Assembly: GCA_036435485.1 (NCBI GenBank)
Contig: CM071598.1
Coordinates: 205,695,148 to 205,759,147, forward strand
Direction: 5' to 3'
From: Saposhnikovia divaricata
Lineage: Eukaryota > Streptophyta > Magnoliopsida > Apiales > Apiaceae
Length of the DNA: 64,000 bases
Positions 33,958-46,600 of the stretch are shown piece by piece. A model generated the notes under the pieces. That model did not search any database, had not been told where the DNA came from, and saw only the letters and a list, made by a program, of their open reading frames with translations. The translations under genes were made by a program, and so were the position numbers. How positions within the stretch are numbered: position 1 is the first letter of the stretch; each line of letters starts with the position of its first letter.

Positions 33958-36900
33958 TTCATTTGTCATTGCAGGGTATTGAACAGGTTGATCGAGTAAC
34001 CTGGATCTTGGACAGTGGATGTTCAAGGCATATGACTGGAGATAGAACCCTGCTGACAAATGTGGTGGAGAAGGACGGCCTAGTAGTTACCTTTGGAGAT
34101 AACAGCAAAGGTAGAACTGATGGATATGGCAGACTTGAAGCTGAAAATGTTATCATTGATGAAGTCTCTTTTGTGAAAGGACTTGAGCACAATTTGCTCA
34201 GTGTCAGTCAATTCTGTGACAAAGGTTGTGAAGTTCATTTCAACTAGAAGAATTGTCTAATTTCACACAAGAGACATGAAAAGCCACAACTGACAGGAGT
34301 TAGAAAAGGCAATCTGTACGTAGCCAATATGAACTCAGGAAGCACTGAAGAAGTCACTTGCTTCTACACTAAAGCATCTAATGATGAGAGTTGGCTATGG
34401 CACAAGAAACTTTCTCATCTTAATTTTAAGACAATGAATTCTCTGGTTAAAAGAGAATTGGTGAGAGGTTTGCCTTCAATGGAATTCACTCAAGAAGGAC
34501 TTTGTGATCCATGTCAAAAAGGCAAGCTAAAAAGGGCAAGTCACAGGAGCACTGATACATCTTCAATAACTGAACCATTACAATTACTTCATATGGATTT
34601 GTTTGGTCCAGTTAATGTGATGTCTATGTCAAGGAAGAAATATGCTCTAGTGATTGTTGATGATTTTTCAAAATACACATGGGTTCTGTTTTTGAATTCT
34701 AAAGATGAGACTCCACAACTGGTGAAGATCACATTAAATTAATTGAGCGAGATTCTACGTATCCAGTGAGAGCTATAAGATCAGACAATGGAACTGAATT
34801 CAAGAATGCAGTTCTAAATGACTTTTGCACTGAGAAGGGTATAACCAGACAATATTCAGCTCCAAGAACTCCTCAGCAAAATGGGGTAGTGGAAAGAAAG
34901 AATAGAACCTTGATTGAAGCTGCACGTACTATGCTAAGTGAATCAAGGCTTCCATTGTACTTTTGGGCTGAAGCCATCAATACTGCGTACTATACCCAGA
35001 ATCGAACTCTAATCAATAAAGATCAAATGAAGACACCCTATGAAATTATGGCTGATAAGAAACCAGCACTCAAATACTTTCATGTATTTGGGGCAAAGTG
35101 CTTTGTGCTTAAAGAAGGTGATGATCAAGGTGGTAAATTCGATACCAAAGCATTTGAAGCAATTTTTATTGGTTATTCAATGAGAGCATACAGGGTGTAT
35201 GTGATTGATGAACAGAAGATGATGGAAAGTGTCAACGTAACATTCGATGACACTAAACTCCCTAGTATCCAAACTGAGAATCCATCTGAGAAGCTATCTT
35301 TCGATGACATGACAGATACAGATTCAGATGATGACAATGCACCTGAGATTTTTGCTGATGCTAATGACAACAATGATGATCAGGGTAATGGTGATGAAAT
35401 CAATGATTGTAGTCAAGATTCCCCTGACTCTTCAACCTGGCAACAACTCAGGGGGAGAAAATGAAGGGTCAACTGGTCACACACAACATCTCAATGAAGA
35501 TCAAGGCGAATCATCAAGATCTAATCTTCCCAGACAGACTGTTTGGAATAGAGCTCATCCTTTTGAGTTAATCATTGGTGATCCAGTTGTTGGTGTAAAG
35601 ACTAGAAGAGCTTTTCAGAATCAATGCAATTATTCAGGGTTTCTATCTAAAATGGAACCTAAGAAAACTGAAGAAGCTCTTTCTGATCCTGATTGGGTGA
35701 TTGCTATGCAAGATGAACTCAATCAATTTAAACAACAAGAAGTTTGGAAGCTGGTACCCAGACCTACAGACAGACCAGTAGTTGGCACAAGGTGGGTATT
35801 CAGAAACAAACTTGATGAAGATGGCACAGTGACGAGAAATAAAGCAAGACTGGTAGCAAAGGGTTACTCCCAATCTGAAGGCATTGATTATGATGAGACC
35901 TATGCTCCAGTGGCTAGACTTGAGGCTATAAGAATATTCTTGGCATTCGCAGCATTTTCAAACTTTAAAGTTTATCAAATGGATGTCAAGAGTGCTTTCT
36001 TGAATGGCAAGCTAGATGAAGAGGTTTATGTAGAACAGCCCCCTGGCTTTGAAGATCCAGATTTAATTGACTATGTCTACTTCCTTTTCAAGGCTGTCTA
36101 TGGTCTTAAGCAAGCACCAAGGAAATGGTATGCCACTCTCTCTGAATTTTTACTTGAAAATGATTTTGTTAGAGGTGTCATAGACAAAACTCTCTTCACA
36201 AAGAAACATAAGAATGATACAATTATAGTCCAAGTCTATGTGGACGATATAATATTCGGGTCTACTAATGATCTTTTGTGCAAGAAATTTGCGAAGTTAA
36301 TGCAGGGTAAATTTGAAATGAGCATGATGGGTGAGCTGAAGTTCTTTCTTGGATTGCAAATAAATCAAAGGACAGATGGAATATTTATCTGTCAATCCAA
36401 GTATGTCAAAGAGCTTCTCAAGAAGTATCAAATGGAGGACTCTTCTTCAGCAAAGACACCATAATCCACAGCTGTCAAATTTGGAGCATGTGAAAATTCT
36501 GCCAAGGTAGATATCACAAGCTACAGAGGTATGATAGGCTCATTACTTTACCTTACTGCAAGTAGACCTGATATTATGCATGCTACGTGTTTGTGTGCAA
36601 GGTTCCAATCGGATTCTAGAGATGTTCATCTCATTGCTGTTAAACGAATTCTGAGATATCTTAAGGGTACGCCTAACTTAGGCATCTGGTACCCTAAAGA
36701 TTCTGGTTTTAATCTTGTTGGATATACAGATTCAGATTATGCAGGAAGTGTTGTGGATAGAAAAAGCACATCTGGGAGTTGTCAATTCCTAGGAGGTAGA
36801 CTGGTTTCCTGGTACAGCAAGAAACAACAAACAGTTTCCAACTCAACAGCTGAAGCTGAATATATAGCTGCTGGAAGCTGTTGCGCACAGATTTTGTGGA

Positions 36901-37187
36901 TCAGGAATCAGCTGAGAGACTATGGCTTTGTGCTTGATAAAATTCCAATTTTATGTGATAATACAAGTGCCATAGCAATCTCTAACAATCCTGTGCAGCA
37001 CACAAGGACAAAGCATATTGACATCAGGTATCATTTTATTCGAGAGCATGTCATGAATGGTACCGTGGAGTTATTTTTTGTACCTACGGAAGAACAAACA
37101 GCAGATATTTTTACTAAGTCTCTTGACGAATCCACATTTACCAGAATTGTTGGTGAATTGGGTATGTTAAATAGTCCTAGTAATTAA
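33936..37187 (+). pseudogene. pol: pol of element A, multiple stops and frameshifts
   Basis: The frame opens one base back relative to the gag end and has no ATG. The order is protease (I-L-D-S-G-C-S-R-H-M-T-G), integrase zinc finger (H-K-K-L-S-H..C-D-P-C), integrase core (H-M-D-L-F-G-P, R-S-D-N-G-T-E-F, Q-Q-N-G-V-V-E-R-K), RT (Q-M-D-V-K-S-A-F-L-N-G, Y-V-D-D-I-I-F-G) and RNase H (D-S-D-Y-A-G, T-A-E-A-E-Y, C-D-N-T-S-A). Stops at 34245-34247 and 36462-36464 and frameshifts near 34730-34765 and 35425-35460 break it. The catalytic residues themselves are still present. The gene ends at TAA 37185-37187. Confidence 0.9.
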
Positions 37188-38619
37188 ACTGGTTAATATC
37201 TGAGGTTTGATCTTTAATAATTTACAAGTGATTGATGTGTTAATATTTGTTATTAAAATCACTTGTATAATTATTTTATCAACTTATACTCTTGCTTGTT
37301 TCTTCTTAAATCATTGTTATTATCTTCTCTATATATTTTTAATTACTTCTTGTGTTTTTAGATTAATTCATTTTCTTTAAAAATATTTTTCTCGAATTTT
37401 ACAAGCTGTAATTTATGAGAAATCTATTTTTCTTGAAAATGTTATTGTTTTAAATTCAGTTTAATTATTTTTGTTGTTTAAATAAATCATAGTTTCTTTT
37501 TTAATAATTTTCTATATGGAAATTGTTTTATTAGAAAATTTATAGATTTATTAATTCATCAGAAATAATTATGTAAATATTTAGTATGTTATTTGATTTG
37601 ATTTTATTTGATTTGTAGTGTTTGTCCTTTTGTTATTAATGTTTGATTTCGTAAAAGGGACTACATATGATCGTTTTTATAATTTTTATTAGGTTTTATA
37701 ATTTTAATGTAAATTAATTTGTTTTTCTTTAATTTGTTACTTGTTAAAATTCTGTTAATATTCAATTGTTGGTTAGTTATATTAACTGTTTTGTTGGAAT
37801 ATAACTATCGGTATAACAATTCATTTGATTGTTATATTCGAATTTGTGTTAGTTATATTAGTTAAAAGTAGTGTAATATAACTGAGTAATAAAATAGTTA
37901 TAATTTTGTTTTCTGTAAATATAACTGTTGTTAATTAATAGTTATATTGTGTGTTTTACTCATAATATAACTATCGGTATAACTATTGAATCCATTGTCA
38001 TATCCTTTGTTTTTTTATATATAGTTATATTTAGGCTTAAATTCTATATAACTGTCTAATTAGGATAGTTATATTACGTTTAAACGTAATATAACTATCG
38101 GTATGACTATCGCTCGATAGTCATATCTAGCTGTTTTATATATAAATCAATTGTTATATTCAGTAGTTATATTATTTTGTTAAGTCATATTAGCGTGTTA
38201 AGTCACCTAATTTCTATCGAACGATACATACATACATATACACACATCTGTCGAATTGCTGCCCAAATTCGGTCTCAAATCTCTTTGTAATCTCGATTCT
38301 AAGAACAAAACTGAGTTTCCCAGTCGATTCTCATCAAAATAACGGTTTAAATGTAAGATTTAGATGAGTTTTGATGATTTTGGTTTAAAAAGTTCGAATT
38401 TTCGATTTAAGTTTCAAAGAGATTGGTGATGATTTTACAAAATCTAAAAATATGTGTGTGATTGTACTGTAATCAAGATCCCTGCCTCAAATTTTCAGAT
38501 TTTTTGATAAAGATTTTGATTTTTCGAATTTTGATTTATTTATTAATTTGAATTTTATGATTTAATTGGGTTAATTGTTGAATTTTGCAGATTTCTTAAT
38601 TTTTAATCCCTGATTTGGA
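37188..38619 (+). promoter_or_regulatory. pol-ORF3 spacer of element A with iterated words
   Basis: There is no coding frame. Between about 37795 and 38200 the word ATAACTATCGGTATAAC and shorter parts of it recur, matching the complement of the words in the LTR. A TATA-like TATATATAAAT lies at 38136-38146, about 475 bases before the third ORF. It could be an internal promoter for that ORF. Confidence 0.5.
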
Positions 38620-39466
38620 ATGGCTGGTGCTTATAATAATTTTGAGCTTGTTAATCACAATTATATTGGATATTTTAATCCCGAGGATTGCCCAGTGGAT
38701 CGGTTCAAGTCCTGGATAAAATTCCTAAACGAACAAAATATCTGTAGCCATTCTATAACTGCAAATGTTCCCATGAAATTTGGTCCACTTAAACTAATGT
38801 GTACTACAGCTGTCTCAGATGAAAGATCGTTTTCATTCAACTTTAATGATAAGACATATACAGTGGATGAATCTGTCTTCAATGCTGCTCTGAGACTTCC
38901 TACAGAACAATTTGCTGAAGTGCCTTCAAATGATGAGTTGACTCAATTCTTTACAAATCTGAACTATCATGGTCAACTGAATCTTAAACGTCCACTCAAA
39001 AGCAATCTTGTTCAAGAATGGAATATCTTCTTCGAGATCATAGCAAAGGTGTTTGCTAAATCTACAAAGAGTAACAATACTGTCATCACAGGTATGTTAC
39101 AGCCAATTGGTTTCTCAATTGCTCACAATAGAAGAATCAACTTTGGCAGCTTGATATGGCCTATTTTGCTAAATCGGTTGAAGAAGGCTAGAAAGAACTT
39201 TGGAAAAGGTAAACTGGTTAAGTGTCATTATCCTCGGTTTTTGACACTAATTTGTAATCATCTTATGCCTAAGGATCAACCTGCTCCGTTTCCAAATGAT
39301 CGAATTCAATGGTCTGGTAAACCAAACAAGAAGTTCTACACTAGGTTGGATACTTCTAAGGTCTTGTTGCATGTTCCAGTGGTCATAACACCATATATGT
39401 CCACATTCATAAATTTGCCAAATGTCATGCCACAGCCAGCTGCTGAGATACCTTTAATTGAACAAG

Positions 39467-40522
39467 TGAAAGGCAGAGTGTATAAACTTGTAACACTATA
39501 ACTAATGTAACTCAATCTAAAGGAAAAGACACTTAACCAGAAGACAATCAAGAACAAGAAGTCACAAGAAATCAACACTAAATGAAGACAAGGTAATTGA
39601 TACAATTCAACATGTTAACTATGATCAATCCAAGAAGAAATCATTGAGAGAAGTTCAAGTCAAAGTTGTTCATGCCTCAGTGATTTGGAAAGCCAAGAAT
39701 CAAGATCATAACTATCAGTATCAATAAGACCAATTGATTTCAAGTGAACAAGAAGGAAAGCAAATATTGGAAAGCCATATTTCTAATTGGATATTGTAAC
39801 TTATTCAAGAAGCAAAAAACCCTATCAAGACTAGTCACTTATGAACCAGACCGTTGCATCAAGTGTCAGGACATTGATAGCAAGTTTATGTCAGTAATAA
39901 AGATCCATATTCAAGAGCTTGGTGAAGAATAAAGAAGACATGAAGATATCACAAGTTCGAGATGTGCATTGAAGTTTCAAGTTGAAGACCAGAATATTTT
40001 CTAAGTACTAAATATTCTAGATGGCCAAGTAGAAGTTTCTAAGTAGAAGTTCTACTTAGAACTTCGAGATGGCTAAGTAGAAATTCTCAAGTAGAAGTTC
40101 TACTTAGAGTGCAGCTTCAACATGACACATGGCATCTTCTGATTGGCAGATTTCCAAGCTTTCAAGATAAGGCAAGATTTATGTGGACATCATTGGGCCA
40201 CGTACATCTTAGTCTTTGAAGACTACAGGACATAGATTACATGTAGTATAAATAGAAGTACTTGTGTAATGTTTTAGCAAGTGAGCAATTCTAGAGAAAA
40301 ACACAAGAGAAAAAGAGAGAGTGCATTCACAGAGCTTAGTATCATTCACTTCTCTCTCAACTTCTGTTATACTTTGTAATGAATGTTGTAGCAACCCTTT
40401 CAAGTTATATATAAGACATATATTCCTTGAATCTGTGTGTTCATTTATTGCATCGTATTTATTGCTTCTCATATTCGAAAAGTTGTATTCACCCCCCCTC
40501 TACAACACATTTGGACCTAACA
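39467..40522 (+). repeat. 5' LTR of element B (1,056 bp)
   Basis: It starts TGAAAGGCAGAGTG and ends TTTGGACCTAACA. The TATA box TATAAATA is at 40247-40254. About 200 bases upstream, near 40020-40110, lies a cluster of AAGTAGAAGTTCTACTTAGA-type palindromes. Confidence 0.95.
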
Positions 40523-40524
40523 AT

Positions 40525-40536
40525 TGGTATCAGAGC
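40525..40536 (+). other. Primer-binding site of element B
   Basis: TGGTATCAGAGC, two bases after the LTR, matches the common plant initiator-tRNA-Met primer site. Confidence 0.92.
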
Positions 40537-41210
40537 TATATGTTTAACATACAAAACATAGATCCTTGTGTTGAGTAGAAGAATCGTGAGTTTTCATTTT
40601 TCAGATCTACTTTTCATTTTCTCGAAAAGTGTGTTTTAATTCGTTGGTAGTGAAAACTCATCTGAAAAATTATTTAAATACTCCAGGTGTGATTATTTAG
40701 CTTGGGTGTATTTTAACTAATTTTTGTGAATTTATCTGGGTTCGTTCATATTTGGTGTTCTTGAGTGTTCATCATCTGTTCTTATCAAAGAAGACAACCC
40801 AACAACTTTTTGATCTCCTTTTCAAAAGTAAAAGAATAAAAAAAGGTGGTTTTGGACTTTTTAATTTGCTTTATTCGGCCGAAAGTATACAAACATACTC
40901 AGTACCTAGCATGTGGGTTAGGTGGGTTAGGTGAGTAAAGCATTCAAAGTCAAAAGGTGTTAAAGAGATAATATTGTTTATTCAATATTAAAGTAATCTG
41001 CAGAAAAATTATTCTAAGGCAAAATTTCTACATAGAATTTCTACTTGAGAATTTCTACATAGAATTTCGACTTGGACATTTTCTACTTGGTGATTTCGAC
41101 TTGAGCAAAATTTCTACTTAGAGAAATTTCGACTTAGGCAAAAGTTCTACATAAATATTCTACATAGCCTAGTCTTGGGTACTTAGAAACTTTTAGTGAC
41201 CATAATTGAG
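40537..41210 (+). promoter_or_regulatory. 5' leader of element B with iterated words
   Basis: No gene is visible. From about 41015 to 41180 the words AATTTCTACTTAG, AATTTCGACTTGG and TTCTACATAG recur about ten times. They are related to the palindromes in the LTR. A packaging or regulatory role is possible but unproven. Confidence 0.5.
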
Positions 41211-43664
41211 ATGGCTCCTAAAAATGCATTCAAGATCCCAATGTTCAACAAAGATCACTATGAAGAATGGGTTTTCAGAATGAGACTATATCTAGAGACT
41301 GTTAACCCTGAATATCTGGAAGTCCTTGACAAGGGTAAATTTGTCCCAATGGTAGTTATTCCTTCACATACGGAAGGAGGAGTGGTTATACCACCTCGGT
41401 CTGAGCCTAAAAAGGTCTCGGAGTTTTCGGATGCTGACAAGGAACAAATAGCTTGTGATACTGCCGTTCGACAAACCTTGATGGAATCTCTTGATCATGA
41501 AATGTTCAACATAGTCAAAGGTCTGACTACAGCGAAGAAGATTTGGGACAAGATAGAAGTTGTCATGGAAGGATCTGCAGAGGTCAGAAGCAACAAAACA
41601 CTCATACTCAAGATGGAGTATGACACCTTTAGAATAAGGAAAGGAGAAGGCATAACAGATGTCTACTTACGATTCAGTCAGTTGGTATTGGATTTGAATC
41701 TGAGAGGTGTAACTCTCCCCATGGTTGAGACTAATACGAGATATCTGAGGAACCAGCCAAAAAGCATTGAACATAGGGTCTACACAATAAGAGAAACCAG
41801 AGATTTGCATACAACTTCTCTGGAAGAATATTATGGAATATTAAAGACCTATGAGCTGGAAACTCTTCAAGATCAAGCATGGGACAATGATTCAAAGGGA
41901 AAAGAAAGTGCATCAGGATTAGTTGCTGATGAGGAAGAGTCTAAGAAGGCAATGGTTGCAGCAAAGCCTAAATCATCACTTGCACCACATCAAGTTGATA
42001 ATGATGACGAGTGCGCATCTGACAGTGATGATGACTACTACACCCAAGAAGAGCTGGACAACATGAACGATAGTGTCGTGGCATACATGGCAAGGAAGTT
42101 CAGCAACATGAGATTTAGAAAGAGCAACCGACCACAGAGAAAATCTTCATCTTATTATCGGGCTGCTAAGGGTGGTGGTAGTTCGTCAGGCTACAAAGGA
42201 AAAGGCAAGAATACCAGCTACAAATCTCCTTTGGATTTCAAAATGAAGTTCAAATGCTATAATTGTGGTGAAGCTGGACACTTTGCCTCGGACTGCAAAA
42301 AGCCTAAACAGACCTATCCAAAAGAAACATTTGAAGCTCTCAAAAGCAACTATGAAGCACTGTTGAAGGAAAGACATGGAAAACGAGCTTTATTGGTGAC
42401 AGAAGGAAGAGCTTGGGATGATTCAGATGAGGAAGATGTTACTCATGTAGCAAACTTTGCCCTCATGGCTGAGACATCAGAGGAACCAGAGGTACCAGTT
42501 CTGACTCTTAAAGTAGAAATGTCTATTGATGATTATAAAGAACAGAACGGGGCTCTTAGTGAAGAGATCTATATGTTGTGCAAAAGCCTAGACTCTTCTC
42601 AAAAGGAACAGAAAACACTTGTTGCCAAATGCAGAATGCTTGAGGCAAAAGTGGAAGAGCTAGAGGCTGCTTGCACTGTAGATACTTCTCTAAGAGACTT
42701 TATTAAATCTCTGGAACACAAGCTCGTCCTTAAGGAAGAAGTAGAAGCTTGTCTTAGGAACAATCTAGCTGAGTTAGAAACAAAATGCGAAGCTTACAAA
42801 CTAGCGGCTAGTAAAGTGTATGTAGACAATGACACATTTAAGAAAATAACTGGAGTAGGTATAGGACTTGATTATTCTGACCTTCCTAAGAAAGAAGGAA
42901 AGAGACCTATTGACCCTAGTTCCAGTGATCTTAAATAGGAAACACCTAGTATTCTTAAATCAGCTGTCAAACCTATCTACAAACATCTTGTTCCTAGAAT
43001 AGAAGAAGAAGAGACTGAATTGATAGCTAGATATGAGTTTGAGATGGAAGATCGCCAGAAAGAACAACCTACAACTCCTATTAAACAAGTTAAAATCAAT
43101 TTCCCTAGAGATGAATCTAGACTGGGATTAGGAGCTAAGGCTGTTAAACAACAAGGAAAGAAAGAAAAAGGCATAAAAGAGGTTAAGGCTGAACGAATAA
43201 AGAAAGCATGTTATCATTGTAAATCTACTGAACATCTTTCTTATGCATGCAAAGCTAACATGAATGTTCCTGCTGCACATGCCATGCCTATCACACATAC
43301 AATGAATAATCTGCATCAGAATCATGCACAGTGTGGTCAACCTAATTGTATGCCATGCACTTTTAACATCATGCAAACTTTTGTGCATTTAATGAATGCA
43401 TCTAGCCAATCATGCTCAAATACTGTTGCTAGTTCAAATATCAAGAAAAAGTATGGTAGAGCCAAGACTGTCAGTCCTCCTAAAGTTAGGAGTGACAAAC
43501 CTTCTCCTAAGACAGACAAATCTGTCAAGTCTGAGAAAGGAAAGGAGATAGTCGAAAGCTCTAGTAATGTGAAGAAAAGTGCATCTCCTGTTGTTAAATC
43601 TGTTGATTCTCGATCTTATCGAAAAGCCGGGCCCAATCAAAGTTGGGTTCCGAAGAATGTCTAA
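41211..43664 (+). pseudogene. gag: gag of element B with one in-frame TAG
   Basis: I chose the ATG at 41211, because it gives M-A-P-K-N-A-F-K-I-P-M-F-N-K-D-H-Y, matching the start of gag in A. The frame just upstream has only a GTG. The Gag core is followed by a CCHC knuckle (C-Y-N-C-x4-H-x4-C, about residue 350) and a long coiled segment. TAG at 42936-42938 interrupts the frame, which continues in register to 43664 with a second CCHC knuckle (C-Y-H-C-x4-H-x4-C), a C-x4-C-x2-C cluster and the end G-P-N-Q-S-W-V-P-K. The TAG context (TAG-GAA) is not a known read-through signal. It may be a simple mutation, or the knuckle-2 part may be dispensable. Confidence 0.85.
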
Positions 43665-46600
43665 CCAATCTGTCATTGCAGGGCATTAAGCAGAATAGAA
43701 ATAAAGTTATATGGGTGCTAGACAGTGGAGCATCAAGGCATATGACTGGAAACAAGTCCCTGCTTACAGAGTTGGTTATGAAGGTTGGCCCTTATGTTAC
43801 CTTTGGAGATGACAGCATAGGTGTGACTAAGGGATATGGCAAACTGAAAACTGGCAATGTCATCATTGAAGATATTTCCTATGTTGAGGGACTAAAGCAC
43901 AATCTGTTGAGTATAAGTCAATTATGTGACAAAGGTTACGAAATTGTCTTCAACAAGAAAGGTGTCTCAATCACTCACATCAAGGAAGGCTCACTAGCTT
44001 TGAGAGGAGTTCGAAAGGCAGATCTTTTTGTTGCAGATATGGATTCAGCAAATCAGGATGAGGTCACCTGTTTCTACAGCAAAGCCTCGGATGATGAAAG
44101 CTGGTTATGGCACAAAAAGCTATCTCACTTAAACTTCAAAACGATGAATGCTCTCGCGAGGCGAGAACTGGTGAGAGATCTACCTCAAATGGAGTTCGCT
44201 CCAAAAGGACTCTGTGAAGCTTGTGAAATGGGAAAGTCGAAGCGAGCATCGCATAAAAGCAAAGAAATTTCTAGTATTACTGAGCCTCTGCAACTTCTTC
44301 ATATGGATTTGTTTGGCCCAGTGAATGTCCTATCTTTGTCTAGGAAAAGATATGCTTTAGTAATCGTGGATGACTTCTCCAAGTATACATGGGTATTGTT
44401 CGCAATGACGAAAGACGAAGTACCTTTCTTAATCATTGATCACATCACTCAAATTGAGAATGTTTCAACACTTACTGTGAAGACGATTAGATCAGACAAT
44501 GGCACTGAATTCAAAAACGCAGTGCTAAATGACTTCTATGTATCTAAAGGAATACGTCGTCAGTATTCAGCCCCGAGAACTCCACAGCAAAATGGAGTAG
44601 TTGAAAGGAAGAATAGAACTCTGGTTGAAGCAGCAAGAACTTTGTTGTATGATTCAAAACTTCCTTTGTATTTCTGGGCCGAAGCAGTGAGTACCGCTTG
44701 TTACACTCAAAATAGAACCTTGATCATAAAAGATAAAGAAAAGACACCATGTGAGCTAATGAACAACAGAAGACCAACAATCAAATACTTTCATGTCTTC
44801 GGAGCAAAATGCTATGTGCTTATAGATGATGAAAATCTAGGCAAGTTTGCAGCAAAAGCTCGTGAAGGAATCTTTGTTGGTTACTCTACAGACGTGGTGG
44901 CAGCTTATAGAGTGTTCTTGGTGAATGATCGAAAAGTGACTGAAAGTTACAACGTCAGATTCGACGATACCAAACTCTCATCAATTTCAAGAGATTCTAG
45001 TGTACCTGAGTCCCTAAAATTTCAGAATCTGGACTTAGAAGATCTTGAAGATGAACCTGAGTTGGTTGTTCCATTAAATGTTCCAAGCGTACATGAAGAA
45101 CCTGAGTCTAGTGAACAAGCTAATTCTACAAGATCAGGAGAGACTTCTTCAGTACCAACCGGCAACAACTCAGGGGGAGTAAATAGCAGCTCAAGGACTA
45201 CTGTTCAAGGCTCGAGTCGAGTTGACTCTAGTTCTGTAGGAGCTGGCACTAACTCAGGGGGAGTTAGTGAAAATAATCAAAGTAGTCAGCACCCCAACTC
45301 AGAAAGTCAAGCTGAATCATCAAGACAATTTCCAGGTGAACGGGTATGGAATAAAGACCATCCGTTTGAGTTAATTATTGGTGATCCAGATGCTGGTGTG
45401 ACTACTAGAAGAACTGCAAGAGCTGACATGGCTAATATCTCCTTATATTCTGGGTTCTTATCCAAGCTTGAACCTAAAGAAATAGAAGAAGCTCTTGGCG
45501 ATGCTGATTGGGTGATTGCAATGCAAGAGGAACTCAATCAGTTTGAAAGGCAGAAAGTTTGGAAACTGGTACCCCGACCAAAGAACAAATCCGTAATTGG
45601 AGCTAGGTGGGTATTCAGAAATAAACTGGATGAAAACGGACTTGTAACACGAAACAAGGCTCGTTTGGTTGCAAAAGGTTATTCTCAGCGAGAAGGAATT
45701 GATTATGATGAAACCTATGCACCAGTTGCAAGACTTGAGGCAGTCAGGATGTTCTTGGCATTTGCAGCACATAAGAACTTCAAAGTTTTCCAGATGGACG
45801 TGAAAAGTGCCTTCCTGAACGGAGAATTAGAAGAAGAAGTGTATCTGGAACAGCCGCCTGGCTTCGTTGATCCAGAACATGCAGATTTTGTGTATCTACT
45901 CTTCAAATCTGTCTATGGCCTCAGGCAATCCCTAAGGCGATGGTATGAAACCCTATCCCTATTATTAATTGAAAATGGTTTTGTTAGGGGAGTAATTGAT
46001 AAAACATTGTTCTATAAAGTTGTGAGAAATGACTTAATACTTGTTCAAGTATATGTGGACGATATTATTTTTGGGTCATCAAATGAGCGCTTGTGCGAGA
46101 AATTTGCCAAGCTAATGCAGGAAAAATATGAGATGAGCATGATGGGAGAGCTGTCCTTCTTCCTTGGATTACAGATCAGTCAGAGAAAAGATGGTATCTT
46201 TATCTGTCAATCCAAGTACGTCAGAGATTTACTCAAGAAGTATAATCTAGAAGATGCATCAGCAGCTAAGACTCCCATGGCAACAGCCACGAAGCTTGAT
46301 GAAGACAAATCAGGTAAATCAGTTGACATCACAAGCTATCGAGGTATGATTGGCTCACTCCTCTATTTAACTGCAAGTAGACCAGATATAATGTTCGCAA
46401 CTTGTTTATGTGCAAGGTTCCAAGCGGATCCTAGAGAATCACATCTCGTAGCCGTCAAAAGAATTTTTAGGTATCTCAAGGGCACACCAAATCTAGGGAT
46501 TTGGTACCCAAGAGATACAGGTTTTAATCTTATTGGCTATTCGGATTCAGACTATGCAGGTTGCAGGATTGATAGGAAAAGCACATCTGGTGCTTGCCAA

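Noticed and set aside
33952..33974. A true 23-base GT..AG intron at the gag/pol junction
   Set aside because: It is shorter than known plant introns. I keep only the conserved junction as an observation, not an intron call.
40209..40578. 85-87-codon frames on both strands, repeated at 53832-54207
   Set aside because: They are LTR sequence of element B, present in both copies.
43337..43676. Antisense frames over gag of B
   Set aside because: They are shadows of the gag coding strand.
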